A stretch of 64,000 bases of DNA from an uncultured Saprospiraceae bacterium (lineage in GTDB: Bacteria > Bacteroidota > Bacteroidia > Chitinophagales > Saprospiraceae), in contig CALFBH010000003.1 in NCBI GenBank assembly GCA_937951615.1, positions 23,344 through 87,343 on the forward strand, given 5' to 3'. This document shows, in pieces, positions 47,594 through 56,741 of this stretch (the first letter of the stretch is position 1; the number at the start of each line of letters is the position of its first letter). The notes below the pieces were generated by a model, which was not told the DNA's origin, did not search any database, and worked only from the letters and a program-made list of their open reading frames with translations. The position numbers and the translations under genes are program-made.

Positions 47594-47719
47594 GCCACCT
47601 GCAAAAAGATTGTCGAAAATATAGAAGGAAGTATCAAGGTAGAATCCGAACCAGGAAAGGGGAGTGTTTTTACGCTTTCCTTCCCAAAAATTGCTGCTTA
47701 TATAACATCCAAAAGATAA
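47594..47719 (+). pseudogene. Histidine kinase C-terminal remnant (HATPase end)
   Basis: A 41-codon frame reads ATCKKIVENIEGSIKVESEP then GKGSVFTLSFPKIAAY and stops. This is the G2-box end of a sensor kinase ATPase domain (typically KKIVExHGGxIxVESExGxGSxFxFxLP). A stop codon lies directly upstream, so only the tail remains. It sits between the left direct repeat and susC. Confidence 0.72.
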
Positions 47720-47823
47720 ATCTCAAAACGCTTAATTTTATTCCAAAATTTCATTTATAGAAGTAGATTACCTACCTTAGCTCTTGAAGATATTGTATAG
47801 AATACACTAACTGAATAATAGCT

Positions 47824-50800
47824 ATGCGTCATTTATTTCTTTTTTTATTAATTAATGGACTGATAATCAATGTCAGTCTTGCTCAAATGATTGTTTCAGG
47901 AACGATAACTTCCAGTGAAGACAATCTCGGAGTCATAGGAGCGACGGTACAGGTCAAAGACGGTACAGAAGGAGCAATTACCGATATTGATGGAAAATAC
48001 AGCCTGAAAGTCCCCGATGGAAACGCTACACTGATGATCTCCTACATCGGCATGGAAGCGCAGGAAATACCGGTCAGTGGACGGACACAAATAGATGTAC
48101 TGATGCAGCCAAGTTCTTCCCTGTTGGATGAAGTCATCGTTGTAGGTTATGGTACGCAAAAACGAAGCGACATCAGTGGCGCAGTCTCTGTAGTTACTGC
48201 CGAAGAAATCAGTTCTTCCCCTGCACTACGAGTAGAACAAGCACTACAAGGACGGACAGCCGGTGTACAGGTGGCTCAAAATTCTGGCTCTCCCGGAGCA
48301 GCTTTGAGTGTTAGAATTAGAGGAACAGCGACACTGGGCAATGGCGATCCTTTATACATAGTAGATGGTATTGCCGTTGGTGGATTAGATTTTTTGAATC
48401 CGAATGACATTGAATCTATTAGTGTCTTAAAAGATGGAGCATCTACGGCGATTTATGGTTCGCGTGGTGCGAATGGAGTGGTCTTGATTACGACAAAAGG
48501 TGGTACAAAAGGACAGCCAGGTGAAGTGACTTATACCTCTTATTATGGCATACAAAATCCAGCTCGCAAACTGAACTTGCTGAATGCCCGCGAATACGCC
48601 ATTATACAAAACGAATCCTATATCGCAGCAGGTCGCGTGCCACTGGCAGAATTTGCCAATCCAGATGCACTGGGTGAAGGCACGGACTGGCAGGACGCTA
48701 TTTTTCAGTCTGCACCAATCACCAACCATCAGTTGGGCTTCAGTGGTGGTTCGGATAAATCTACTTATACCCTTACGGGAAATTACTTTTTGCAAGATGG
48801 AATTATAGGCGGCGATAAAGCAAGTTTTGAGCGCTACACAGCCCGATTGAATGCAACACATGATGTAAAAGACTGGCTGACTGTTGGGAATGTTTTAGGT
48901 TTTACCAATTTGACAAGAGATGCACTGGTTGAAAATAATGAATTTAACTCTCCACTTATCCGTGCGCTGAATATGGATCCAGTGACACCAGTCAAAAAAG
49001 CAGACGGCACTTATGCCTATTCTGTTTATTCCGATACAGATATTACCAATCCAGTGAATGCCATCGAGCAAACCTTTGATACCTGGACAACAAATCGCGT
49101 CGTTGGAGCAGCTTTTATAGAGGCTCGCCCACTGCGCGGTTTATCCATAAAGTCTACCTATAGTATAGATGCGACTTTTGCTGTAAAAGATGTTTTCAGA
49201 CCTATATTTGACTTGAGTAATGACCCCGTATTGAGCGACGCACCTGCACAGGAAAAAAGCTTGGTCAATACAGTTGCATTTGAAAATAATAACTGGAGAA
49301 ACTGGCAGTGGGAAAACATTGCATCCTGGACAGAAACTTTTAGAGATAAGCATAACCTGACCACCATTATTGGAAATACAATGCTTGCGGCACGCCACGA
49401 TTATAATGGCGGGAGCAATACCAACCTGCCTTCCAATGATCCAGAAGATGCCTATATTGGAAATACGATTGATCCTATAGAATCACAAGGGACTTATCAG
49501 GGCGCAACCGAAAGCGCACTACTTTCTTATTTTGGAAGAGCAGATTACGGATTTGATGATAAATATATGGCTTCTGTTACTTTACGGGCAGATGGTTCTT
49601 CTCGTTTTGGTGAAAACAATCGCTTCGGTTATTTTCCGTCGATCTCCGCAGGTTGGGTGATTAATCGGGAAGAGTTTTTCAAATTTGAACCGATTACCTT
49701 TTTAAAACTGCGTGCCAGTTGGGGGCAAAATGGTATAGATGGAGCGGGTAGTGATTATCCATTTACCTCTGTCGTATTACCTGGACAGAATTATACTTTT
49801 GGACCAAATGAAACCATTACTAATGGTAGCGTAGCCCTCACAGCTGGTAATCCTGATTTGAAATGGGAAACCAGTGTACAAACAGATATTGGAATAGATG
49901 TAGAATTTTGGTCAGGCAAACTGAACCTGACGGCTGATTATTTTGTGAAAACGACTAAAGACATGTTGTACAGTGTACCTATTCCGTTTACGGCAGGTAC
50001 AGGACCACCTGTACAGAACGTAGCAACAATGAATAATAAAGGTTGGGAACTTGCCTTGAATTATAGAGACAGGGTGGACGGTTTTCGATATGATATAGGC
50101 GGAAATATTACCTTTATAAAAAATGAAGTGACCAGTCTGGGAAAAGGTGGAGAGCCACTAGTCGCAGGTTACATACAATCCGCCAACAGCCAGTCCAACC
50201 GGACTGATGTCGGACAAGCTATCGGTTCTTTTTATGGTTATGTAACAGATGGTTTATTCCAAAATGCTGAAGAAGTTGCGGCTCATGCTAGCCAAAGTGA
50301 AAATACTGCACCAGGCGATATTCGTTTTAAAGATTTGAACGACGATGGCATTATCAATGCAGAAGACAGAACATATATCGGAAGCCCGATTCCTGATTTC
50401 ACTTACGGTTTTACAGGTAATTTTGAATATAAAGGAGTTGATTTGCAACTGTTTCTACAAGGTGTTTATGGCAATGAAATTTATAACGGCACAGTTCGGT
50501 ATGATTTTATATTTGTCAACCGCCCAGCCTCTGTTTTAGAGCGTTGGACAGGGGAGGGAACATCAAATTCGCAGCCACGTGTAAATATCAATGACCCGAA
50601 TCAAAATGCTCGTGTATCAGATCGTTTTATTGAAAGTGGTTCTTTTTTACGATTGAAAAATGTTCAAATTGGCTACGACTTAGCTGATATATTACCAGCC
50701 AATCTCAAGGTTCAAAAAATTCGATTATACCTCGCAGCACAAAATCTGCTGACCTTCACTAAATATTCGGGCTTAGATCCTGAAATTGGGAACATTAGTG

Positions 50801-50883
50801 ATAATTCACTGGAACTGGGGATAGACAGGGGGTTTTATCCGCAAGCAAGAACAATCTTGGGCGGCGTACAGGTCACTTTTTAA
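47824..50883 (+). CDS. susC-like: SusC/RagA-family TonB-linked outer-membrane receptor
   Basis: 1019 residues with signal peptide ending VSLAQ. Order: carboxypeptidase-regulatory-like domain (~22-95, VSGTITSSEDNLGVIGATV), SusC signature DEVIVVGYGTQKRSD with plug domain (~115-230, IRGTATLGNGDPLYIVDG), then the 22-strand barrel to the terminal Phe (TILGGVQVTF). SusC proteins import oligosaccharides with the SusD lid, powered by TonB. It is first in a four-gene rightward operon (SusC, SusD, lipoprotein, GH16). No SusR, anti-sigma or ECF sigma gene is seen beside it, only a kinase fragment. Confidence 0.95.
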   Translation: MRHLFLFLLINGLIINVSLAQMIVSGTITSSEDNLGVIGATVQVKDGTEGAITDIDGKYSLKVPDGNATLMISYIGMEAQEIPVSGRTQIDVLMQPSSSLLDEVIVVGYGTQKRSDISGAVSVVTAEEISSSPALRVEQALQGRTAGVQVAQNSGSPGAALSVRIRGTATLGNGDPLYIVDGIAVGGLDFLNPNDIESISVLKDGASTAIYGSRGANGVVLITTKGGTKGQPGEVTYTSYYGIQNPARKLNLLNAREYAIIQNESYIAAGRVPLAEFANPDALGEGTDWQDAIFQSAPITNHQLGFSGGSDKSTYTLTGNYFLQDGIIGGDKASFERYTARLNATHDVKDWLTVGNVLGFTNLTRDALVENNEFNSPLIRALNMDPVTPVKKADGTYAYSVYSDTDITNPVNAIEQTFDTWTTNRVVGAAFIEARPLRGLSIKSTYSIDATFAVKDVFRPIFDLSNDPVLSDAPAQEKSLVNTVAFENNNWRNWQWENIASWTETFRDKHNLTTIIGNTMLAARHDYNGGSNTNLPSNDPEDAYIGNTIDPIESQGTYQGATESALLSYFGRADYGFDDKYMASVTLRADGSSRFGENNRFGYFPSISAGWVINREEFFKFEPITFLKLRASWGQNGIDGAGSDYPFTSVVLPGQNYTFGPNETITNGSVALTAGNPDLKWETSVQTDIGIDVEFWSGKLNLTADYFVKTTKDMLYSVPIPFTAGTGPPVQNVATMNNKGWELALNYRDRVDGFRYDIGGNITFIKNEVTSLGKGGEPLVAGYIQSANSQSNRTDVGQAIGSFYGYVTDGLFQNAEEVAAHASQSENTAPGDIRFKDLNDDGIINAEDRTYIGSPIPDFTYGFTGNFEYKGVDLQLFLQGVYGNEIYNGTVRYDFIFVNRPASVLERWTGEGTSNSQPRVNINDPNQNARVSDRFIESGSFLRLKNVQIGYDLADILPANLKVQKIRLYLAAQNLLTFTKYSGLDPEIGNISDNSLELGIDRGFYPQARTILGGVQVTF

Positions 50884-51031
50884 AAAAATAGGTCGATGGT
50901 CGATAGAAAAACAGCATTTTTTGCAAAGCAAAAAATCTTAAGGAAAGCTGGATAATTTTCTAAATTGATAAAACAGCCACCGACTATTGACAAAATTACA
51001 CCATTAATAAATCACTAATCACCGATAAAAG
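50884..51031. repeat. Phrase repeat with TTTTTTGC hairpin between susC and susD
   Basis: GTCGATGGTCGATAG (50892-50906), hairpin TTTTTTGCAAAGCAAAAAA (50915-50933), and ACCGACTATTGAC inverted (50979-50991). It lies inside the operon and may modulate the susC to susD ratio. Confidence 0.55.
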
Positions 51032-52537
51032 ATGAAAAAATTAGGATACACCTTACTCATTTTTCTGGCGATAGGATGCCAGAAAGACCTTCTGGAGAAA
51101 AGCCCGATTGTAGGCGTGACAGAAGAAAATTTTTATAATACAGAAGAAGACGCCATAGCAGCAGTCAATGCAGCCTATGCTGCCCTGCAATTTGAGCTCA
51201 CTCCTGCTGGGCATTTTCGCTGGTTTTGGGGGGATGTTATGTCAGATGATTCTGAAAAAGGCGGTTCCGGTCCGAATGATGTATTTGAACTCACGCAGTT
51301 GGAAGAATTTCAAGGTGTCACGAATGGTGAGTTATTAGAGTCGGAATGGAAAGCCTCTTATCAGGGTATCTATCGGGCGAATGTCGTGCTGGAAAATATT
51401 CCTACAATTGAAATGGACGAAACAGTCAAAGCACAGATTTTGGGCGAAGCCAAAACTATCCGTGCTTGGTTTTATTATAACCTGGTGACTATATTTGGCG
51501 GTGTTCCACTCGTCGATCGTGTGCTCGCGCCAAGTGAGTTCAATATGCCTCGCTCTTCGGCAGATGAAGTCTGGGGATTGATTTTACAAGATTTGACGGA
51601 AGCGATTACCGTGCTGCCAACTCGCAGTGAATATCCACCAGAAGATTTAGGACGTATCACCAAAGGAACGGCACAAGCGCTATTGGCGAAAAGCCACTTA
51701 TGGCAGAAAAATTATGCAGCGGCACAACAGGCTGCTGCCGACTTGATTAATTCGGGCGAGTATTCTCTAACACCCAATTATGGAGATATTTTTAGTCTGA
51801 ATGGAGAAAATGGACCAGGCTCTGTTTTTGAAATACAATACATGCAGGACTCTGGTGGAAACTGGGGCGAAAATAACCAAAATGAAGGCTCACTCACTAA
51901 TGTATTCCAACGCGCCCGTGGGCAATTTGAAGGTTTTGGTTTTAATGTGCCGACACAAGACCTGGTAGATGCATTTTTTGAAGAAAATTCGGTAGTGGAA
52001 GATCCTCGACTGACTTATACTGTATTTCGTGAAGGCGATATGATGGGGGATCGAGGACTGTTCACCAAAGAAGCAACAGGCGGCTTTCCTTATGATTATT
52101 ATCCAAGAAAGTATTTTTCCAACAAAAACGAAGAAGCCAGTTTCGGCGAACCAAATACCAATGGGGGCTCAAATGACCGTGTCATTCGTTATGCAGATGT
52201 CTTGCTCATGCATGCAGAAGCTTCCTATCATGTAGGAGATGAAGCAGCAGCCCGCCAGTCCCTCAATCAGGTACGCGAACGGGCGCGTGGCGTCAATCCA
52301 AATATCCTGCCCGATGTTACAGCAAGTGGAGCAGATTTACTGGATGCCATTTACCACGAAAGAAGGATGGAATTGTCTATGGAAGGACATCGTTTTTTCG
52401 ACCTGGTACGCACAGGAAGAGCAACGGACGAACTTGGTGCTTTGGGTTATACTGAAGGCGTAAATAACCTTTTCCCCATTCCCCAATCGCAAATACAGGC
52501 CACAAATGGAGCGATCACTCAAAATCCAGGGTATTAA
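51032..52537 (+). CDS. susD-like: SusD/RagB-family glycan-binding lipoprotein
   Basis: 501 residues. Lipoprotein signal MKKLGYTLLIFLAIGC (Cys16). The N-terminal LLEKSPIVGVTEENFYNTEEDAIAAVNAAYAAL and the helical TPR-like core (ILGEAKTIRAWFYYNLVTIFGGVPLV) are typical of SusD. The C-terminal RYADVLLMHAEASYHVGDEAA, ERRMELSMEGHRFFDLVR and the end ITQNPGY are the usual SusD signatures. It forms the surface lid of the SusC transporter and binds the glycan. Given the GH16 enzyme in the same operon, beta-1,3-glucan is the likely ligand. Confidence 0.95.
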   Translation: MKKLGYTLLIFLAIGCQKDLLEKSPIVGVTEENFYNTEEDAIAAVNAAYAALQFELTPAGHFRWFWGDVMSDDSEKGGSGPNDVFELTQLEEFQGVTNGELLESEWKASYQGIYRANVVLENIPTIEMDETVKAQILGEAKTIRAWFYYNLVTIFGGVPLVDRVLAPSEFNMPRSSADEVWGLILQDLTEAITVLPTRSEYPPEDLGRITKGTAQALLAKSHLWQKNYAAAQQAAADLINSGEYSLTPNYGDIFSLNGENGPGSVFEIQYMQDSGGNWGENNQNEGSLTNVFQRARGQFEGFGFNVPTQDLVDAFFEENSVVEDPRLTYTVFREGDMMGDRGLFTKEATGGFPYDYYPRKYFSNKNEEASFGEPNTNGGSNDRVIRYADVLLMHAEASYHVGDEAAARQSLNQVRERARGVNPNILPDVTASGADLLDAIYHERRMELSMEGHRFFDLVRTGRATDELGALGYTEGVNNLFPIPQSQIQATNGAITQNPGY

Positions 52538-52592
52538 GTATTTCAGGCTTCCAGCCTGACCACGAAAAATTAGTATTTAAAATTTGAGACTT

Positions 52593-53414
52593 ATGAACAA
52601 GATATTTTTCAGTAGTATAATAGCAATATGTTTTTTAACAGCCTGCGAGCCAGAACAGGATGAATCCATAGATATTGGAGCATTGCCAGCGGCACCTCAA
52701 TTTACGGCTGAAGTATTGACAGATGAACCGAATCGTGTCGCAGTAGCCATTACATCAGACGGATACTTTGATTATGTCTGGGATGCACCAGAGGCTTTGC
52801 CCGCTACTTCCAAATTAGTTGTAGATACCTTTTTCTACCAAAGTGCTGGCGAACATGTCATCACCTTGCACGCTGCGGCAGAAGGCGGTAGCGGAACAGC
52901 AAGCAGCAGCCAAACGGTAACGATACTTGAAGACGCCATGACAGTCTGTGATGAAACGCTTGAGTTGCTCACTAATAACTGTGCCATCAGATGTTGGAAA
53001 ATGAGCGAAGCACCAGGTGGTGTGAAAGTAGGGCCTGTGCCCTTATCGGGCGAATGGTACACTTCTCCAGGACTTGATGTATCACAGATCAACGACCGAT
53101 GGTGTTTTGAAGCAGATGGACTAGCGCATACTTATGATAATGGCGGCTCAACTTTTTCTGCTTGCCAGGGCTTTGTAGAAGTGGCTAATTATCCGATACC
53201 AGTAGGCGTAACTTATTCCGTATTGCCCAGCAGTTCTACTTTTGCTGATTTTGAAATTACTTTGTCGGAAGGCTGGATGGGTGTAGAAGATTCTGGCCCA
53301 TTCTACGAAATTATTAGTATTTCAGAAACTGAACTGACCCTGCTGACCCCTACAAAACCTTGTGATGGTAGTCCGACGAATGGCTGGTTTACCTTGGTTT
53401 TTGAGGCGGATTGA
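52593..53414 (+). CDS. SusE/F-position surface lipoprotein
   Basis: 273 residues from the ATG at 52593. Lipoprotein signal ending FLTAC. Residues ~30-115 look like a PKD/Ig-like beta domain (GYFDYVWDAPEALPAT, GEHVITLHAAAEGGSG). The C-terminal ~150 residues begin CWKMSEAPGGVKVGPVPLSG and contain aromatic residues in strands, as in carbohydrate-binding lipoproteins that occupy the SusE/F place. Position between susD and the glucanase suggests binding of the same polysaccharide. No catalytic motif is seen. Confidence 0.72.
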   Translation: MNKIFFSSIIAICFLTACEPEQDESIDIGALPAAPQFTAEVLTDEPNRVAVAITSDGYFDYVWDAPEALPATSKLVVDTFFYQSAGEHVITLHAAAEGGSGTASSSQTVTILEDAMTVCDETLELLTNNCAIRCWKMSEAPGGVKVGPVPLSGEWYTSPGLDVSQINDRWCFEADGLAHTYDNGGSTFSACQGFVEVANYPIPVGVTYSVLPSSSTFADFEITLSEGWMGVEDSGPFYEIISISETELTLLTPTKPCDGSPTNGWFTLVFEAD

Positions 53415-53495
53415 TAAGTCTCATTCGTTTTTAATTCGTGCATTCGTGGCAAAATGAACATGTCATGCTTTTTCTAAGAATCGAAAAATATAAAC

Positions 53496-54686
53496 ATGAA
53501 AATCCTATTCCAATTTCTCTCTACCTTGCTGATTTGTCTATTGGCATTTAATTGTGGTTCTGACGAAACACCAGAAGATCCACCAAAACCAGTACTCAGC
53601 ATCAGTGATCTTACAGTACCAGAAGGAAATGAAGACAACGTCATTCAGGCAACAGTCTCCCTTTCGGAAGCAAGTGCGACCAATGTCATCGTAAGTTATG
53701 CGACAGTAGAAGGTACAGCAAAAGCAGGGCTGGATTTTTTCAGTACAGATGGTGATTTGACTTTTGCCGCAGGAGAAATGGAAAAAAATATTGCTGTCGA
53801 ACTGAAAGCTGATGAATTTGAAGAAAATAATGAACAGTTTGAATTGATTATACTCAATCCAATTAATGCAACATTAGGCAATAGCCGCGCCACTATCACA
53901 ATAGAAAACGATGATAATGTACAAGGAGGATTGGTGATTCCGAATACTGGATTTACAACGCCCACCAGCTATGCTGGTTATACATTAGTCTGGTCAGATG
54001 AATTTCAGGGCTCTACGCTCAATATGTCGGACTGGACACACGAAATAGGCAGCGGTGGCTGGGGTAATAATGAGCTACAATATTATCAGGGTAATAATAC
54101 TTACATGGCTGAAAGTGACTACATGGTTATAGAAGCCCGAGAGGAAAGTGTCGGAGGTGCTAGTTATACCTCTTCCCGTGCGATTACGCAAGGAAAACAG
54201 GAATTTCAATTTGGTCGTATCGACATTCGTGCAGTCTTGCCGGAAGGACAGGGGATTTGGCCGGCTTTGTGGATGTTGGGCAGCAATTTTGGTACAATAG
54301 GCTGGCCCGACTGTGGCGAAATCGACATCATGGAGCTTGTCGGGCATTTGCCTGGACAAGTACACGGTACGGTTCACATGGGCGCAGATCCTTCGCAGCA
54401 TCATTTCATAGGCTCATCAAGCATTTTACCAGGTAATGCTAAATTTTCAGATGAATTTCACGTCTTTTCTATTGTATGGGAAGAAAATAATATCAAATTC
54501 TTATTAGACGACCAAGAGTATTTTGAGTTTACACCAGCACAAACGAATGGTCAGCCTTATCCATTCAATCAGCCATTTTTCTTTATTTTCAACGTGGCAG
54601 TAGGTGGACAGTGGCCTGGAAATCCAGATGAAACTACTGTGTTTCCACAACGCATGATTGTGGATTACGTGAGAGTTTTCCAGTAA
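53496..54686 (+). CDS. GH16 family endo-beta-1,3-glucanase (laminarinase) lipoprotein with Calx-beta domain
   Basis: 396 residues. Lipoprotein signal with Cys20. A Calx-beta domain covers residues ~31-140 (VPEGNEDNVIQATVSLSEAS). The GH16 domain covers ~160-396: LVWSDEFQG, GGWGNNELQYY and the catalytic GEIDIME with nucleophile E275 and acid/base E280, the laminarinase-type spacing. GH16 enzymes of this branch cut beta-1,3-glucans such as laminarin. As a surface lipoprotein it would make oligosaccharides for the SusCD pair encoded upstream. Last gene of the operon; a dispersed 'gcttcgctg/cttcggctg' repeat begins right after its stop. Confidence 0.92.
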   Translation: MKILFQFLSTLLICLLAFNCGSDETPEDPPKPVLSISDLTVPEGNEDNVIQATVSLSEASATNVIVSYATVEGTAKAGLDFFSTDGDLTFAAGEMEKNIAVELKADEFEENNEQFELIILNPINATLGNSRATITIENDDNVQGGLVIPNTGFTTPTSYAGYTLVWSDEFQGSTLNMSDWTHEIGSGGWGNNELQYYQGNNTYMAESDYMVIEAREESVGGASYTSSRAITQGKQEFQFGRIDIRAVLPEGQGIWPALWMLGSNFGTIGWPDCGEIDIMELVGHLPGQVHGTVHMGADPSQHHFIGSSSILPGNAKFSDEFHVFSIVWEENNIKFLLDDQEYFEFTPAQTNGQPYPFNQPFFFIFNVAVGGQWPGNPDETTVFPQRMIVDYVRVFQ

Positions 54687-54801
54687 GAAAGACCGCTTCG
54701 CTGTGAGACCGCCTTCGGCTGCGAGAAGAGAGATCGCTTCGCTGGTAGACTTGAGACTGCCTTCGGCTGAGAGAGACTTTTTTTGATAAATCAAAAAACT
54801 G
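54687..54801. repeat. GACCGCCTTCGGCTGCGAG-type repeat directly behind the GH16 stop
   Basis: GAGACCGCCTTCGGCTGCGAG and AGACCGCTTCGCTG units. The reverse complement of the same material abuts the stop codon of the DUF3999-like gene at 2035-2110. Confidence 0.55.
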
Positions 54802-54935
54802 AGTGGTCAGTCAAGTTAATATTGTTGGGTGATTAGGATGGTTTTATTGTTGAAATTGCTTCATTGCTATTGTTTTTTGCTATGCAAAAAATCACGATAA
54901 CAATTTAACAATCATAGCAATAGAACAATTTGCGC
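54802..54935. repeat. Right copy of ~130-bp direct repeat flanking the polysaccharide locus
   Basis: Matches 47342-47475 with roughly nine differences by eye, same orientation, 7460 bases apart. It contains the TTTTTTGC-TAT-GCAAAAAA hairpin. Confidence 0.85.
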
Positions 54936-54941
54936 CATTCC

Positions 54942-55173
<232 letters not shown>

Positions 55174-55938
55174 TTACTTCTGCAAATACCTTCTACGAAT
55201 TGTTTTAATAAACCGCTTTGCTGTTTCTATTTTTGCTTCAGTCATCCAGCCATGTGTATCTACGAGATTGGACTCAATATAAGCGCGGGCTTCGTCCATG
55301 CTACTCATGTTGTTGAGTGCATCAATGGATTCATCAAATATAGAGGCATTTTTACCAAACAATTCATTGATGACCTGAAATTTATCAGCAACACCCCAGG
55401 CGCGTTTGAGATTGGCGAGCGGACGCTGACCTATTTTTTGTGATAAATCTTTAGTCCCGCCTGCTGACTGGTCAAACAACTCATTATACGCTTTATTGAA
55501 GCCGCTTGAAGCTGACTTACGTGGCTTGGGAACTTCAAAGTCGAATTTCCGTGGCTTAGGTGCTTCTTCTACAACAGGTTCTGGAGCTGGCGGTGGGGGA
55601 GTAGCGACAATCTCAACGACCGGTTCTGGCTCAATAACAACAGGTGCGACGACCACTGGCTCAGGCTCTGGAGCAGGTGGCGGCGCTACTGGAGTTGGTG
55701 TGGGGGCAGGACTAGGTGTAGCAACTCGTTTGGTTGTTGCTTTCACTTTCTCTTTTTTCCGCTTACTGACTTTTTCTACTGGAGCAGGGGAGGTCTCATA
55801 CCAAAAAGAATCGTAGAGGCTGGAAATATAATCGAGCATCAGTTTTTTCTCGATTGGACTGATTTGCTCATCATCCTTCATGCCTTCATAAAGGTGATTA
55901 ATTTTATCTAAATACGTTTTTGCTTTTTTAAAATCCAT
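55174..55938 (-). CDS. Cytosolic protein with proline-rich linker, unknown function
   Basis: 254 residues from the ATG at 55938 (MDFKKAKTYLDKINHLYEGM). Residues 1-45 are helical. Residues ~55-140 are a lysine patch (SKRKKEKVKATTKR) and a long Pro/Ala/Val/Glu linker (PAPTPTPVAPPPAPEPEP), like the rigid spacers of TonB-type proteins but without a membrane segment. The C-terminal ~100 residues (LSQKIGQRPLANLKRAWGVADKFQVINELFG ... AKRFIKTIRRRYLQK) form a conserved-looking helical domain seen in many Bacteroidota hypothetical proteins. It diverges from tdk. Role unknown. Confidence 0.65.
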   Translation of the reverse strand: MDFKKAKTYLDKINHLYEGMKDDEQISPIEKKLMLDYISSLYDSFWYETSPAPVEKVSKRKKEKVKATTKRVATPSPAPTPTPVAPPPAPEPEPVVVAPVVIEPEPVVEIVATPPPPAPEPVVEEAPKPRKFDFEVPKPRKSASSGFNKAYNELFDQSAGGTKDLSQKIGQRPLANLKRAWGVADKFQVINELFGKNASIFDESIDALNNMSSMDEARAYIESNLVDTHGWMTEAKIETAKRFIKTIRRRYLQK

Positions 55939-56049
55939 GTTATCGTTTTTGATTAGCATTTATTTCTGCGCTATTCCTTATCTTGCAGCAAGTCGCAAAA
56001 ATACCACATTTTATACATAAATGCTACATTAAAGTAAGAGCCAGAAAAT

Positions 56050-56655
56050 ATGTTTTTAGAACCACATTTTAAAAATCAACGCAGTGGCTGGATTGAAGTC
56101 ATCTGCGGCTCCATGTTTTCCGGTAAAACCGAAGAACTTATTCGTCGCCTCAAACGCGCCCGTATTGCCAATCAGCGCGTCGAAATATTCAAGCCCAAAA
56201 TAGATACGCGCTACGATGAGTCAGAAATAGTGTCGCATGACCGCAACCAAATCACTTCGACACCTATTGATAATTCAAAAGCACTTTTGATGCTTACGCA
56301 AAATGCCGATGTTGTTGGTGTAGATGAAGCACAGTTTTTTGACAGTGATTTGCCGGAAGTTTGCGAAGAGCTTGCCTTGCGTGGTATCCGAGTCATAGCA
56401 GCTGGGCTGGACATGGATTTTCGTGGAAAACCCTTTGGTCCCATGCCCGATTTACTGGCTGTTGCCGAATATATTACCAAAGTACATGCCATTTGTCAGC
56501 ATTGTGGTAATCTGGCTACTCATTCTTATCGTCTTACGACTGATGATGCTACAGTTGTATTGGGTGAAAAGGAAAGTTATGAACCCCGCTGCCGCACTTG
56601 TTATCAGATGGGCAATATTATTCATTTTAATCAGAAAGAAAAGGTGGTGAAGTAA
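56050..56655 (+). CDS. tdk: Thymidine kinase
   Basis: 201 residues. P-loop GSMFSGKT at residues 20-27, catalytic DEAQFF near 92-97 (Glu93 the base), the lid and substrate loop [12 protein letters not shown], and two zinc CxxC pairs, CQHC and CRTC. This is a full-length type II (Tdk/TK1-like) enzyme that phosphorylates thymidine for salvage. Own transcription unit; a GACGGTTTTAACCGTC inverted element follows the stop. Confidence 0.95.
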   Translation: MFLEPHFKNQRSGWIEVICGSMFSGKTEELIRRLKRARIANQRVEIFKPKIDTRYDESEIVSHDRNQITSTPIDNSKALLMLTQNADVVGVDEAQFFDSDLPEVCEELALRGIRVIAAGLDMDFRGKPFGPMPDLLAVAEYITKVHAICQHCGNLATHSYRLTTDDATVVLGEKESYEPRCRTCYQMGNIIHFNQKEKVVK

Positions 56656-56668
56656 GTTTGAATTTATG

Positions 56669-56737
56669 GTTCCCGTACAGACGGTTTTAACCGTCTCACG
56701 CGATTATTGACTTGACGGCTAAAGTCGTCAGTACGGT
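56669..56737. repeat. BIME-like inverted repeat between converging genes
   Basis: GTACAGACGGTTTTAACCGTC and its imperfect inverse GACGGCTAAAGTCGTCAGTAC enclose a short spacer; each arm is itself a small hairpin. It may act as a terminator for both converging genes. Confidence 0.6.
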
Positions 56738-56741
56738 TACT

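Noticed and set aside
47563..47760. 65-residue rightward frame before susC
   Set aside because: The overlapping frame codes a recognisable histidine kinase tail; this one is its shadow.
47342..54935. Composite transposon around the polysaccharide locus
   Set aside because: The flanking repeats are too short and carry no transposase frame or IS-type ends; described as direct repeats only.
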